DNA from: Thermanaeromonas toyohensis ToBE
GTDB lineage: Bacteria; Bacillota; DSM-521; Neomoorellales; Neomoorellaceae
Assembly (NCBI RefSeq): GCF_900176005.1
Contig: NZ_LT838272.1
Span: forward strand, 949,587 to 1,013,586
Direction: 5' to 3'
DNA length: 64,000 nucleotides
Shown here: positions 52,685 to 61,799 of the stretch, one piece after another
How the letters are laid out: each line of letters opens with the position of its first letter
How positions within the stretch are numbered: position 1 is the stretch's first letter
Made by a program: the position numbers and the translations under genes
The notes under the pieces: generated by a model
Told to the model about the DNA's origin: nothing
Databases searched by the model: none
What the model saw: the letters and a program-made list of their open reading frames with translations, nothing else

Positions 52685-52876
52685 ATGATTAAGGTGACTA
52701 CTTTAGATAAAAGGGAGATAGCCATTAATGCGGAGCTTATCGAGAGGGTGGAAAGCGTACCGGAAACAGTCATCACTTTAACCAACGGGAAGAAAATATT
52801 AGTTACCCAGTCTATGGATGAGATTATAGAGAAGGTGATGGCTTACCGGCGGAATATAGCCTGTTCTACTAAGTAA
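52685..52876 (+). CDS. flbD: FlbD/SwrD-family flagellar protein
   Basis: 63 residues: MIKVTTLDKREIAINAELIERVESVPETVITLTNGKKILV, the complete FlbD domain. AAGAGGTGG lies 5 bases before the ATG. SwrD raises motor power (stator function) in Bacillus subtilis. Positioned between flgE and fliL as in other Firmicutes. Confidence 0.92.
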   Translation: MIKVTTLDKREIAINAELIERVESVPETVITLTNGKKILVTQSMDEIIEKVMAYRRNIACSTK

Positions 52877-52902
52877 GCTTTCAGGCAGGGAGAGGTGCCG
52901 AG

Positions 52903-53382
52903 GTGGCTGTAAGAAGAAGGGATGAGCAGCAAGAAGAGCCCCGGAAGGAAAAGAAAAAAAGGCCATGGCTTACAATGGTGTTAGTTTTTGTAGTGCTTCT
53001 CCTGGGAAGTGGGTATGGTTACTTATATTTCCACGGGAGCTCTATTAAAGTACCTGTTCCCTCCCAGGAAAAGGCAGCACGCCCGGCTGAGGTTCGTAAG
53101 CTAACCCTAGAACCCTTTGTAGTAAACTTGGCGGATCCTGGCTTGCGGCGGTATCTCCGGGTAAAGATCACTTTAGAATATTTAAGCCCTTACTTGGAGG
53201 AAGAGCTTAACCAGAAATTACACCGTATCCGGGATACCATTATAACAGTGCTGCGCAGTAAGAAGACCGAGGATTTGGCTCAGGAGGATGCTTTGAAACG
53301 GGAGCTACTGGCGAAGATCAACGCGGAGCTAGATATCGGGCAAGTTAAAGCCCTTTACTTTGAAGAATTTATCATCCAGTGA
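52903..53382 (+). CDS. fliL: Flagellar basal body-associated protein FliL
   Basis: 159 residues from a GTG after GAGAGGTG. A basic cytoplasmic start, one membrane helix (about 25-44) and a C-terminal FliL domain (LTLEPFVVNLADPGLRRYLRVKITLEY). It supports stator assembly. The next gene begins 12 bases later and is fliN, not fliM. Confidence 0.92.
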   Translation: MAVRRRDEQQEEPRKEKKKRPWLTMVLVFVVLLLGSGYGYLYFHGSSIKVPVPSQEKAARPAEVRKLTLEPFVVNLADPGLRRYLRVKITLEYLSPYLEEELNQKLHRIRDTIITVLRSKKTEDLAQEDALKRELLAKINAELDIGQVKALYFEEFIIQ

Positions 53383-53393
53383 GGTAAACTGAT

Positions 53394-53765
53394 ATGACTT
53401 TAACAGATGAGGAAATCCAACAATTGATTCAGGCTTTAGAAGCCGGAAACAGTACACCTCAGATTAAGAGAGCTGTCTTTAGCCAACTTAAACCTGTAAG
53501 CGGTGTTTCCAAAGGGGCGGGGCTAGAGAAACTCCTGGATATCCCTCTTAAACTTACTGCAGTATTAGGAAGGACCAGGCTCTTGGTGAAGGAGGTTTTG
53601 GACCTTAAGGAAGACTCGGTAATAGTCCTTAATAAGCTGGTAGGTGAACCTGTGGAAATATTAGTTAATGGAAAGCCCTTAGGCCAAGGCGAGGTTGTGG
53701 TTATCAATGAAACCCTCGGGGTGCGCCTTAACACTTTGGCTGAAGCACCTGAGGAGGGACGGTGA
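53394..53765 (+). CDS. fliN: Flagellar motor switch protein FliN
   Basis: 123 residues. The C-terminal SpoA domain is clear (LLDIPLKLTAVLGRTRLLVKEVLDL, LNKLVGEPVEILVNGKPLGQGEVVVINETLGVRLN). The N-terminal MTLTDEEIQQLIQAL resembles the CheY-P-binding helix at the start of FliM and FliY (LSQDEIDALL). The whole CheC-like middle domain of FliM/FliY is missing. It sits where fliM-fliY normally follow fliL. Confidence 0.9.
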   Translation: MTLTDEEIQQLIQALEAGNSTPQIKRAVFSQLKPVSGVSKGAGLEKLLDIPLKLTAVLGRTRLLVKEVLDLKEDSVIVLNKLVGEPVEILVNGKPLGQGEVVVINETLGVRLNTLAEAPEEGR

Positions 53766-53771
53766 AAGCCT

Positions 53772-54095
53772 GTGGACCGGGATTTCGTCCTGGCCTTGAT
53801 CCGCCTTTTGATCTTTTTTCCGCTAGTTTTAGCAGGGGCTTATCTGACAGTGAAATACGGGCTGGGCCGGCTTAACCCTTACTCGGCGTCTACTGGCCCC
53901 CTTCAGATTGTGGCTCGCTTGCCAGTAAGCCCTAAAAGTTTTCTCTTGGTAGTGCGCTGCGGAAGGCGGTATTTTCTTATAGGAGTAGGGGAGGGACCTC
54001 CGGTTCTCTTGACTGAGCTTATGGATTACGGGGAGAGCGAGGTAGAGGTGTGGGAGGGCCGGGAAAGCCTTTGGCCCCCGGGATTTAATCCATGA
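53772..54095 (+). CDS. fliO: Flagellar biosynthesis protein FliO
   Basis: 107 residues from a GTG. One N-terminal membrane helix (about 5-27) and a small beta domain (LQIVARLPVSPKSFLLVVRCGRRYFLIGVGEG), the FliO/FliZ pattern. It assists FliP assembly. The stop overlaps the fliP ATG by 4 bases. Confidence 0.85.
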   Translation: MDRDFVLALIRLLIFFPLVLAGAYLTVKYGLGRLNPYSASTGPLQIVARLPVSPKSFLLVVRCGRRYFLIGVGEGPPVLLTELMDYGESEVEVWEGRESLWPPGFNP

Positions 54096-54853
54096 GGACA
54101 AGCAAGCTTTTGCGGGTAGCTTTGGTGGCCGGGGTACTCGTAGTAGTCTTAGTTTTAAACTTAAGGCCTGCCCTGGCCCAGCCGTTGCCGAATTTAGAGC
54201 TGAGGCTTAGCATGACCGAAGAGCCTGGGCAGGTGGTGGGTACATTAAAGCTTTTACTCCTTTTGACTTTCCTGGCCCTGGTTCCGGCTATTCTCTTACT
54301 TACTACTTCCTTTACCAGGATCATTATTGTGCTCTCCTTTGTCCGGAGCGCCCTAGCTACCCAGCAAGTACCGCCCAACCAGGTTCTCATCGGGTTAGCC
54401 TTATTTCTTACTTTTTTTACCATGGCTCCAGTATATAATCAAATTAAGTCGCAAGCCCTGGACCCTTATTTGGCGGGGCAAATATCCCAAAAGGAAGCCC
54501 TGGACCGGGGCTCCCGGCCTTTAAGGGAATTCATGTATCGCCAGACGCGGGAGAAGGATTTGGCTTTATTTATCCGCATGGCGGGAATACCCGAACCCAG
54601 GACGCGAGAGGACGTACCCTTGTATGTTCTTATCCCGGCTTTTGTGTTAAGTGAATTGAAGACCGCTTTCCAGATGGGGTTCCTGATTTATATTCCGTTT
54701 TTAATTATCGATCTGGTAGTGGCCAGTACCCTTATGGCCATGGGGATGTTTATGGTACCTCCTATTATGATATCCTTGCCTTTTAAGCTAATGCTCTTTG
54801 TATTGGTGGACGGCTGGTATCTGGTGGTGAAATCCCTTTTGGAGAGCTTTTAG
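54092..54853 (+). CDS. fliP: Flagellar export gate protein FliP
   Basis: 253 residues with a cleavable signal peptide (ends ALAQ near residue 30) and four membrane helices: LTFLALVPAILLLTTSFTRIIIVLSFVRSAL, IGLALFLTFFTMAPVYNQI, FLIYIPFLIIDLVVASTLMAMGMFMVPPIMISLPFKLMLFVLVDGW. Core of the export pore. Confidence 0.95.
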   Translation: MRTSKLLRVALVAGVLVVVLVLNLRPALAQPLPNLELRLSMTEEPGQVVGTLKLLLLLTFLALVPAILLLTTSFTRIIIVLSFVRSALATQQVPPNQVLIGLALFLTFFTMAPVYNQIKSQALDPYLAGQISQKEALDRGSRPLREFMYRQTREKDLALFIRMAGIPEPRTREDVPLYVLIPAFVLSELKTAFQMGFLIYIPFLIIDLVVASTLMAMGMFMVPPIMISLPFKLMLFVLVDGWYLVVKSLLESF

Positions 54854-54877
54854 TAGTTTTTGAGGGAAGGGACAATT

Positions 54878-55147
54878 ATGACGCAGGAATTTGTTTTGGG
54901 GTTGGCTCGGGAGGCCTTGACTACTGCTCTACTCCTTGCTGCACCGGCTCTTCTTTTGAGTTTAGTAGTGGGGGTAGGGATCAGCATTTTTCAAGCAGCT
55001 ACCCAGATCCAAGAGCAAACCCTCACTTTTGTCCCTAAAATTGTTGCTGTAGTCCTGGCTATTTTACTCTTGGGTCGGTTTATGCTAGGGGTGCTTTTGC
55101 AGTTTACTAGCCAACTACTGGGTAATTTAGGCTCCTTTGTTAGGTGA
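54878..55147 (+). CDS. fliQ: Flagellar export gate protein FliQ
   Basis: 89 residues, exactly the usual length, from an ATG after GAGGGAAGGG; the upstream in-frame TTG at 54860 is rejected. Two membrane helices with GISIFQAATQIQEQTLTFVPKI. Confidence 0.93.
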   Translation: MTQEFVLGLAREALTTALLLAAPALLLSLVVGVGISIFQAATQIQEQTLTFVPKIVAVVLAILLLGRFMLGVLLQFTSQLLGNLGSFVR

Positions 55148-55198
55148 AGAGTTGGTTATAGCATTCCAGGCTGTGCAGAAACTTGGAAGGTGAAGTAG

Positions 55199-55969
55199 AT
55201 GTTAGCCTACTTGGAACGGGCAGAGATCTTTTTCCTGGTTTTGGTGCGCTTGACCACTTTCTTCATGGTAGCCCCTATTTTCTCCGCCCGTAGTATTCCT
55301 GTTCTGGTCCGGGTAGGACTAGCTGTTCTGCTTGCTTTCCTTCTTTTTCCAATTTTATCAACAACCGAATTAGCTCTTACTTCGGAGATTACCTATGCCT
55401 TGGCCGCTTTGAGGGAAGCCCTAGTAGGGCTTGCCTTGGGATATTTAGCTGCTCTTTTACTTGCTACGGTTCAAGTGGGGGGAGAGCTGCTGGATATACA
55501 TATGGGCTTGAGTATGGCCAATCTCCTAGACCCTCAGTACGGAATGCCGGTAACCTTGTGGGGCCAGTTCTTTACCCTTCTTGGTCTTCTGCTTTTCCTA
55601 CAATTTGATGGCCATCATATAATACTTTTGGCCTTGCAGGAAAGCTTTATGTTCCTTCCCCTAGGGAGCGCTAAATTTAGCGGTGTGCTGGTCCAGGATG
55701 CAGTACGGATTTGGGGCGACGTGATGCGCTGGAGTTTAAATTTAGCCTTGCCAGTTATTGGGGCTTTACTCATAGCAGATGTAGCTTTAAGTCTTTTAGC
55801 CCGTACCGTGCCCCAACTTAATGTTTTCATTTTAAGCTTCCCTATAAAACTTGGGCTAGGTTTACTTGTGGTTATACTTATTTTACCGTTTTTTGCGGCA
55901 GCCATAAGCAACCTAGTAGGGCAGATGGAAAGGGATCTCGGGGTTATTTTAAGCCACTGGCGTTACTAA
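55199..55969 (+). CDS. fliR: Flagellar export gate protein FliR
   Basis: 256 residues, six or more membrane helices; LVRLTTFFMVAPIFSARSIPVLVRVGLAVLLAFLL and GELLDIHMGLSMANLLDPQ are family blocks. GGAAGGTGA lies before the ATG. Confidence 0.94.
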   Translation: MLAYLERAEIFFLVLVRLTTFFMVAPIFSARSIPVLVRVGLAVLLAFLLFPILSTTELALTSEITYALAALREALVGLALGYLAALLLATVQVGGELLDIHMGLSMANLLDPQYGMPVTLWGQFFTLLGLLLFLQFDGHHIILLALQESFMFLPLGSAKFSGVLVQDAVRIWGDVMRWSLNLALPVIGALLIADVALSLLARTVPQLNVFILSFPIKLGLGLLVVILILPFFAAAISNLVGQMERDLGVILSHWRY

Positions 55970-56052
55970 TGGAGTAAAAATATAGGGGATGTTACAGGGA
56001 AGAAGCCTTTAAGAGCAAGAAGTAGAAATTTTAGCCTAGGCGGATTAAAACT

Positions 56053-57123
56053 ATGAGATTTATAGATCTCCAGCTTTTTGCCGAAGAGAAGACAGAAGAG
56101 GCTACCCCACACCGCCTGCAGGAAGTACGGAGGAAAGGGCAGGCAGCCCGGAGTAATGATTTAAGCGCAAGTTTGGTGTTGCTAGCCTTGGTTCTTTTCA
56201 TCTATTGGCGGAGGGAAAGCTTTTGGGTAGTTACTTGGCGCATACTTTCTACCTTTTTGTCTTTTCCTCGGCAGGAGCTGGATGCGGATGGCCTTATTGC
56301 GTTGTTTTATCTTGCCCTGTTTGAAACTGGCAAGCTACTGCTTCTTCTTTTTGGAGTAGCAGCGGTTGTGGGGTTAGCGGCCAATTGGGCCCAAGTGGGG
56401 TTTATATTCTCCACGGAGAACTTGATGCCTCGCTTAGAAAATCTTAACCCTATAAAGGGGTTCCAACGGCTTTTTTCGCGCCGGAGCCTTGTAGAACTGG
56501 GTAAGAGTCTAGCTAAGGTTCTTATTATAGGGGTAGTGGTTTGGCAGGTGGTAAGGGCCAAATTCCAGAAGTTATTCCTGGCCCCGGAGATGGGTTTAGT
56601 CCAGGTAGCTCAAGAGATGGCGCGGATAATTTTTGAGGTGGCCTTAGGGGCGATGGCGGTATATCTAGTTTTAGGCGCGCTTGATTTTGTTTTTCAGCGC
56701 CGCGAGTTCTTACGAGCTTTAAGGATGACCAGGGAGGAAGTAAAGGAAGAACTAAAGCAGACCGAGGGAGATCCTCTGGTACGCTCCCGCTTGCGGGAAA
56801 AGCAAAGGAAGTTGGCCCGCCACCGCATGATGCACGCTGTACCCCAAGCTACGGTAGTAATCACTAACCCCGTACATTTGGCCGTAGCTTTAAGGTATCG
56901 GGAAGAAGAAGGGGCTCCTCGGGTAGTGGCTAAGGGGGCAGGAAGTATAGCTCTGCGTATTATCCAGGTGGCCCGGGAGCATCGCGTACCTGTTATACAA
57001 AACCCTCCAGTGGCCCAGGCCCTCTACCGCAAGGCTGAGATAGGAGAAGAGATCCCAGTAGAGCTATATCAGGCGGTGGCCGAGATTTTGGCTTATATTT
57101 ACCGGATACAGGGGCATTGGTAG
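56053..57123 (+). CDS. flhB: Flagellar export switch protein FlhB
   Basis: 356 residues: cytoplasmic start with EEKTEEATPHRLQEVRRKGQAARSND, four membrane helices, and the C-terminal autocleaving domain. The cleavage loop reads TNPVHLAVALRY with Asn272-Pro273-Val274-His275, so the usual Thr of NPTH is Val; Asn and Pro, the residues essential for cleavage, are kept. It changes substrate specificity from hook to filament in response to FliK. Confidence 0.94.
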   Translation: MRFIDLQLFAEEKTEEATPHRLQEVRRKGQAARSNDLSASLVLLALVLFIYWRRESFWVVTWRILSTFLSFPRQELDADGLIALFYLALFETGKLLLLLFGVAAVVGLAANWAQVGFIFSTENLMPRLENLNPIKGFQRLFSRRSLVELGKSLAKVLIIGVVVWQVVRAKFQKLFLAPEMGLVQVAQEMARIIFEVALGAMAVYLVLGALDFVFQRREFLRALRMTREEVKEELKQTEGDPLVRSRLREKQRKLARHRMMHAVPQATVVITNPVHLAVALRYREEEGAPRVVAKGAGSIALRIIQVAREHRVPVIQNPPVAQALYRKAEIGEEIPVELYQAVAEILAYIYRIQGHW

Positions 57124-57140
57124 AAGTGGAGTGATGGGGT

Positions 57141-59222
57141 ATGGCTTTACCTGGTAACCAGGGGATGCTAGCGGCTTTACGACGGCTGACACCTTATAAT
57201 GACTTAGTAATAGCGAGTTTGGTTTTAGCTGTGGTACTTCTCATTGTGGTACCCATAAGCCCTTTACTTTTGGACTTTTTACTTATTGTCAATTTAACTA
57301 TAAGCATGACCATCTTGCTTACTACTATGTTCACAGCTGAACCTTTGGACTTTTCGGTGTACCCTACCCTCCTCCTGGTAGTTACCTTGTTTAGGCTAGC
57401 CTTAAATATATCTTCTACAAGGCTGGTTTTAAGCCAAGCCTTCGCTGGCCACGTTATCCAGGCCTTTGGGAGCTTTGTGGTGAGAGGCAATTACATAGTA
57501 GGCTTTATCATTTTTCTTATAATCACGGTCATCCAGTTTGTAGTTATAACTCATGGGGCTCAGCGGGTAGCGGAGGTGGCGGCACGTTTTACTTTAGATG
57601 CTTTACCTGGTAAGCAGATGAGTATAGATGCAGATCTCAATGCTGGCCTGATAACAGAAGAGGAAGCTAAAAGGCTACGACGTCGTCTGCAGCGGGAGGC
57701 CGATTTTTACGGGGCTATGGATGGGGCGAGCAAATTCGTCCGGGGTGATGCTATAGCTGGGCTAATAATTATTGTAATCAATATCCTAGGGGGTCTAGCT
57801 ATAGGCACTTGGCAGTTCAAAATGTCCTTAGAACAAGCGCTGGAGACCTATACCCGCCTGACCATCGGTGACGGACTGGTTACCCAGATACCAGCGTTGT
57901 TAGTCTCCACAGCTACCGGGATACTCGTAACTAGATCAGGGGCTACGGCGGGATTTACTAGTGAGGTAGTGCGGCAATTGACTGCCTTCCCCCGGGGGAT
58001 AGGATTGGTGGCCGGGATATTGTTCTTTCTTGGGCTAGTTCCTGGTTTGCCTAGCCTCCCCTTTTTTATATTGGCTTTAGGGGTAGGTTATGCTGCCTAT
58101 ATTTTAGCCCAGGAAGAAAGGAGACGGGAAGGGGAGCGCAAGGAGGCTACTGCACGGGTCAAGCCAGAAAGGAGGCAGCCGGAGAATGTCCTCGCCCTGT
58201 TCGAGATAGATCCTTTGGAGATAGAAATAGGTTATGGTCTTATACCTTTGGCGGATGAGAGCGAGGGTGGGGATTTGCTGGATCGCCTGGCTGCAGTCCG
58301 GCGACAGTGTGCTTTAGAACTGGGTATTTATGTAAAGCCTATCCGGATCCGGGATAATCTCCAGTTACCCCCCAACGCTTATGTTTTTAAAATACGGGGA
58401 GTGGAGGCTGCTAGGGGAGAACTTATGCCAGGGTACTTCCTGGCCATGAACCCAGCAGGGGAAGGTGAGGTGCCAGGGCTACCTACCCGTGAACCTGTAT
58501 TTGGGCTTCCGGCTTGGTGGGTAACACCTGCTGAACGCCAGGAGGCAGAGGTGAGAGGGTTTACGGTGGTGGATTGTACTACTGTTTTGGTTACTCACCT
58601 TATAGAATTTATCAAAGCCCATGCCCATGAACTTTTGGGTCGCCAGGAGACGCGGGAACTCCTGGATAAGATTAAAGAGACGAGCCCGGCTGTAGTGGAA
58701 GAACTAGTACCTAATCTATTAAGCCTCGGTGAGGTGCAAAAAGTTCTTCAAAGCCTTCTTAAGGAAAGGGTGCCGATAAGAGATTTAACAACTATTCTAG
58801 AAGCCCTGGCTGATGCAGCTAGGGTGAACAGGGATCTAGATTTTCTCATTGAAGCAGCGCGGCGTAGCCTTTACCGGATGTTAAGCAAATTATATGCTCC
58901 AGAAGGGAAACTTGTGGCCATTACTTTGCACCCTCGGCTGGAACAGGAAATAGCAGAATCCTTACAACCGACACCTCAAGGCCAGTTTCCGGTTTTACCA
59001 CCGGAAAGGAGCAAACAGCTTTTAGAAAGCCTAGGTCAAGCTGTAAGCAGAGCGGCTTTAAAAGGTGTACAGCCTTCTATCTTATGTTCTGGTCGGATCC
59101 GCTTGCCTTTGAGGCGTTTCCTCCAGCGTTCCTTGCCCCAGGTGCCAGTACTCTCTTATAGTGAATTGGATCCGGCTTTAGAAGTAGAAGCCCTCGAGGT
59201 GATAAACTTAAATGAAAATTAA
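57141..59222 (+). CDS. flhA: Flagellar export gate protein FlhA
   Basis: 693 residues, eight membrane helices in the first half (FRLALNISSTRLVL, GNYIVGFIIFLIITVIQFVVIT) and the FHIPEP-type loop (RVAEVAARFTLDALPGKQMSIDADLNAGLI), then the cytoplasmic ring domain that docks chaperone-substrate complexes. Its end overlaps flhF by 11 bases. Confidence 0.96.
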   Translation: MALPGNQGMLAALRRLTPYNDLVIASLVLAVVLLIVVPISPLLLDFLLIVNLTISMTILLTTMFTAEPLDFSVYPTLLLVVTLFRLALNISSTRLVLSQAFAGHVIQAFGSFVVRGNYIVGFIIFLIITVIQFVVITHGAQRVAEVAARFTLDALPGKQMSIDADLNAGLITEEEAKRLRRRLQREADFYGAMDGASKFVRGDAIAGLIIIVINILGGLAIGTWQFKMSLEQALETYTRLTIGDGLVTQIPALLVSTATGILVTRSGATAGFTSEVVRQLTAFPRGIGLVAGILFFLGLVPGLPSLPFFILALGVGYAAYILAQEERRREGERKEATARVKPERRQPENVLALFEIDPLEIEIGYGLIPLADESEGGDLLDRLAAVRRQCALELGIYVKPIRIRDNLQLPPNAYVFKIRGVEAARGELMPGYFLAMNPAGEGEVPGLPTREPVFGLPAWWVTPAERQEAEVRGFTVVDCTTVLVTHLIEFIKAHAHELLGRQETRELLDKIKETSPAVVEELVPNLLSLGEVQKVLQSLLKERVPIRDLTTILEALADAARVNRDLDFLIEAARRSLYRMLSKLYAPEGKLVAITLHPRLEQEIAESLQPTPQGQFPVLPPERSKQLLESLGQAVSRAALKGVQPSILCSGRIRLPLRRFLQRSLPQVPVLSYSELDPALEVEALEVINLNEN

Positions 59223-60273
59223 GCGGTACCTTGTACGGGATATGCAGGAAGCCTATATGGCCATCCGGAGGGAACTAGGCCCGGAAGCCGTTATCATATC
59301 TACCCGGCGGGTGCGTCAGCCAGGATGGAAGGGCCTCTTTCAGCCTCCTCGCCTGGAAGTTACCGCTGCTGTAGAGACGAGACCAATGGCAGATAGTCAG
59401 GTAAGGGGAGTAAAGATCGAAGAAGAGCTCGCCCAGATCAAAAAAAGCTTGGAGAGATTGGTCTCTGCTACAAAGGAAACTGGTGGCTCCCTAGCTTACT
59501 ATCGCCAGCTTATGCTAGCTCAGGATATGGGTGAGGAGCTAGTAGAGGATCTTCTCTCTGGTCTAGATGGCACGCTCAAACCTGAAGTAATAGGGGAGAC
59601 CATCCTCGCCCGTTTAGTCCAGCATTTATCCCTGTCTAGAGTTCTTAAGAAACCCGAAGGGCGGATAAGGGCGCTAGTAGGACCTACCGGGGTAGGTAAG
59701 ACTACCACCTTAGCTAAACTGGCGGCCAACTTTACTCTATACCGCCGCCAGCAGGTAGGCCTGATAACCCTGGACACCTACCGGATAGGCGCGGTGGAAC
59801 AGTTACGTACTTATGCTGAGATTATGAGTTTACCCTTAGAGGTGGCCATGACGCCTCAAGAGCTCAAGGGAGCGGTGAATAAGCTAGCTCATTGTGATGT
59901 CATTTTTATTGATACAGCCGGGCGTCCCCCGGATAATAAGGCTCAGTTAGCCGAAATAGCAGGTTTTTTAGCTGCTGTCCGCCCCCTAGAGGTGTATTTA
60001 GTTTTAAGCGGAACCACCAGGAGCAAAGATTTATTAAGGGCTGTGGAAGGGTACCGCCACCTAGACTTTAACCACCTCATTTTTACTAAGCTAGATGAGA
60101 CTTCCTGTCCCGGCGTAATAGCTAGGGTAGTTCAGGCTACGGGGGTACCTGTAGCCTATATCACCACTGGCCAGAACGTACCTGACGATTTGGAAGAAGC
60201 AGATCCCTATACTTTAGCCCAGCTTATTTGGAAAGCGGTGACTGCCGATGGATCAGGCGGCCCGTCTGCGTGA
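59212..60273 (+). CDS. flhF: Flagellar SRP-like GTPase FlhF
   Basis: 353 residues. N-terminal B domain (RYLVRDMQEAYMAIRRELGPEAVIISTRRVR) followed by NG domains with GPTGVGKT (157-164), DTYRIGAVEQL, DTAGRPP and TKLDE. It sets number and place of flagella together with FlhG. Confidence 0.95.
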   Translation: MKIKRYLVRDMQEAYMAIRRELGPEAVIISTRRVRQPGWKGLFQPPRLEVTAAVETRPMADSQVRGVKIEEELAQIKKSLERLVSATKETGGSLAYYRQLMLAQDMGEELVEDLLSGLDGTLKPEVIGETILARLVQHLSLSRVLKKPEGRIRALVGPTGVGKTTTLAKLAANFTLYRRQQVGLITLDTYRIGAVEQLRTYAEIMSLPLEVAMTPQELKGAVNKLAHCDVIFIDTAGRPPDNKAQLAEIAGFLAAVRPLEVYLVLSGTTRSKDLLRAVEGYRHLDFNHLIFTKLDETSCPGVIARVVQATGVPVAYITTGQNVPDDLEEADPYTLAQLIWKAVTADGSGGPSA

Positions 60274-61123
60274 ACTGGTCGGTAAACAAGGGGGGGCTGG
60301 GGGCCGAGTCATCGCAGTGACCAGTGGGAAGGGAGGGGTGGGTAAGACAAGCATTGCGGTGAATTTAAGCTTGGCCCTAGCCAGGAGGCATAAACAGGTT
60401 ATGTTGCTAGATGCTGATCTAGGGTTGGCCAATATAGATATTCTTTTAGGATTGGTGCCACGCTGGGATTTGAGTCAAGTGGTTAGAGGAGAAAAACAGC
60501 TTAAAGATATTATAGTTGAAGGTCCCGAAGGAATCCTTCTCATTCCAGGGGGGTCAGGAGTTCGAGAACTAGCAGATTTGACTATCCAGCAACAGGAAAT
60601 CCTACTAGAAAGTTTACGGGAAATAACGGCTGGAATGGATTTTCTATTGGTGGATACCAGTGCAGGCATATCACGCCAGGTTTTAAGCTTTGTGGCTGCG
60701 GCAGGAGAAGGTATAGTAGTGACCACGCCAGAACCCACAGCCCTGACCGATGCTTATGGGCTAATTAAGGGGTTGTCCCGGCTGAAAGTCAAGTTACACC
60801 TCGTAGTTAACCGGGCAACTACCTTAAGGGATGGGCGAGAAGCAGCAGAAAGGCTACAGGCGGTGGCAGAGCGTTTTTTATCCCTTAAGTTGAGCTTTCT
60901 CGGCGTTATACCCGAAGATAAAGCTGTAGGGTTAGCTGTACGAGAGCAGAAGCCTTTGCTCATTTACCATCCTACTTCGGCGGCAGCTAGGGCTATAGAT
61001 GAAGTAGCCGATCGCCTTCTAGGGTTACCAGTAACTGGCCGGGGTGGTGGCGGTTTTTTCCAGCGGCTATACTTGCTTTTAGGGAGCAGGGCCAGGGTAA
61101 CGGGAGTTTATCCAACCAGATAG
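60248..61123 (+). CDS. flhG: MinD-like ATPase FlhG (YlxH)
   Basis: 291 residues with the deviant Walker A KGGVGKTS (28-35), DADLGLANIDILLG and LLVDTSAGIS. The N-terminal MDQAARLREL contains the DQAxxLR motif that activates FlhF GTPase activity. It overlaps flhF by 26 bases. Numerical regulator of flagella. Confidence 0.94.
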   Translation: MDQAARLRELVGKQGGAGGRVIAVTSGKGGVGKTSIAVNLSLALARRHKQVMLLDADLGLANIDILLGLVPRWDLSQVVRGEKQLKDIIVEGPEGILLIPGGSGVRELADLTIQQQEILLESLREITAGMDFLLVDTSAGISRQVLSFVAAAGEGIVVTTPEPTALTDAYGLIKGLSRLKVKLHLVVNRATTLRDGREAAERLQAVAERFLSLKLSFLGVIPEDKAVGLAVREQKPLLIYHPTSAAARAIDEVADRLLGLPVTGRGGGGFFQRLYLLLGSRARVTGVYPTR

Positions 61124-61136
61124 GGAGAGAAGTTTT

Positions 61137-61793
61137 ATGCCTGAACACTATTTTTTGCAGGTCAACAGAAGTGTAACTATAAAGCCACTCTGGGGCGGGC
61201 AACCTTTCCGGTCGGTTATCCAGGAGCTTACCCAGGACACCTTTGCTGTCTTGGCACCTCAGGAGGGAAGCGCGGCTTTAAGGTTGGGAGAAAAAGTGAA
61301 GGTGGAAGTCCTAGCCCCTGATGCCCGGTATGAGTTTCAGAGCACCTTAGAACGTATAGTAACTGAACCCCTCCATCTTTATTACTTTAGTCTACCGAAA
61401 GAAGTAAAACGGGTACAGGAACGGAGGTTTGTCAGGGCTAAAGTTACCTTAGAGGTGTGCTATGCTTTGGGTACTGAAGAAAGCGATCCGGCTATTCCCC
61501 CCCATCTTTTTAAGAAAGCTTATACTGTAGATTTAAGTGGTGGGGGCGCCCAGCTCATTTTAAAAGAGAAACCGGAAGTAAATAGCTTTTTATGGTTAAG
61601 CCTTCCTCTTCCGGACGGGAGAGAACCCCTAGTGGTGAAGGGCCGCGTAAAACGGGTAGGTATAAGGGTTGTAGATGGCCTAGAGCGGTATGAAGTCGGC
61701 TTGGCCTTTGAAGGGTTGACCGAAAGGGATGTAGACCGGATCATGCGGTTTGTTTTCCAGCGCCTTTTGAAAGAAAGGTGGCAAGAGGGGTAG
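61137..61793 (+). CDS. PilZ-domain c-di-GMP-binding protein (YcgR/YpfA-like)
   Basis: 218 residues: an N-terminal YcgR-like beta domain (1-90) and a C-terminal PilZ domain with both ligand motifs, RxxxR at Arg96-Arg100 (ERRFVRAKV) and DxSxxG at 132-137 (VDLSGGGAQLIL). Such proteins bind c-di-GMP and brake the motor. The ATG follows AGGGAGAGAAG. Its place between flhG and fliA is a common Firmicute arrangement. The same second messenger is read by the two riboswitches in this window. Confidence 0.9.
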   Translation: MPEHYFLQVNRSVTIKPLWGGQPFRSVIQELTQDTFAVLAPQEGSAALRLGEKVKVEVLAPDARYEFQSTLERIVTEPLHLYYFSLPKEVKRVQERRFVRAKVTLEVCYALGTEESDPAIPPHLFKKAYTVDLSGGGAQLILKEKPEVNSFLWLSLPLPDGREPLVVKGRVKRVGIRVVDGLERYEVGLAFEGLTERDVDRIMRFVFQRLLKERWQEG

Positions 61794-61799
61794 AGGGAC

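Noticed and set aside
52592-52699. 35-codon frame between flgE and flbD
   Set aside because: The spacing to the nearest GGAAGAGG is too short, and the frame runs into flbD in another register; no family features.
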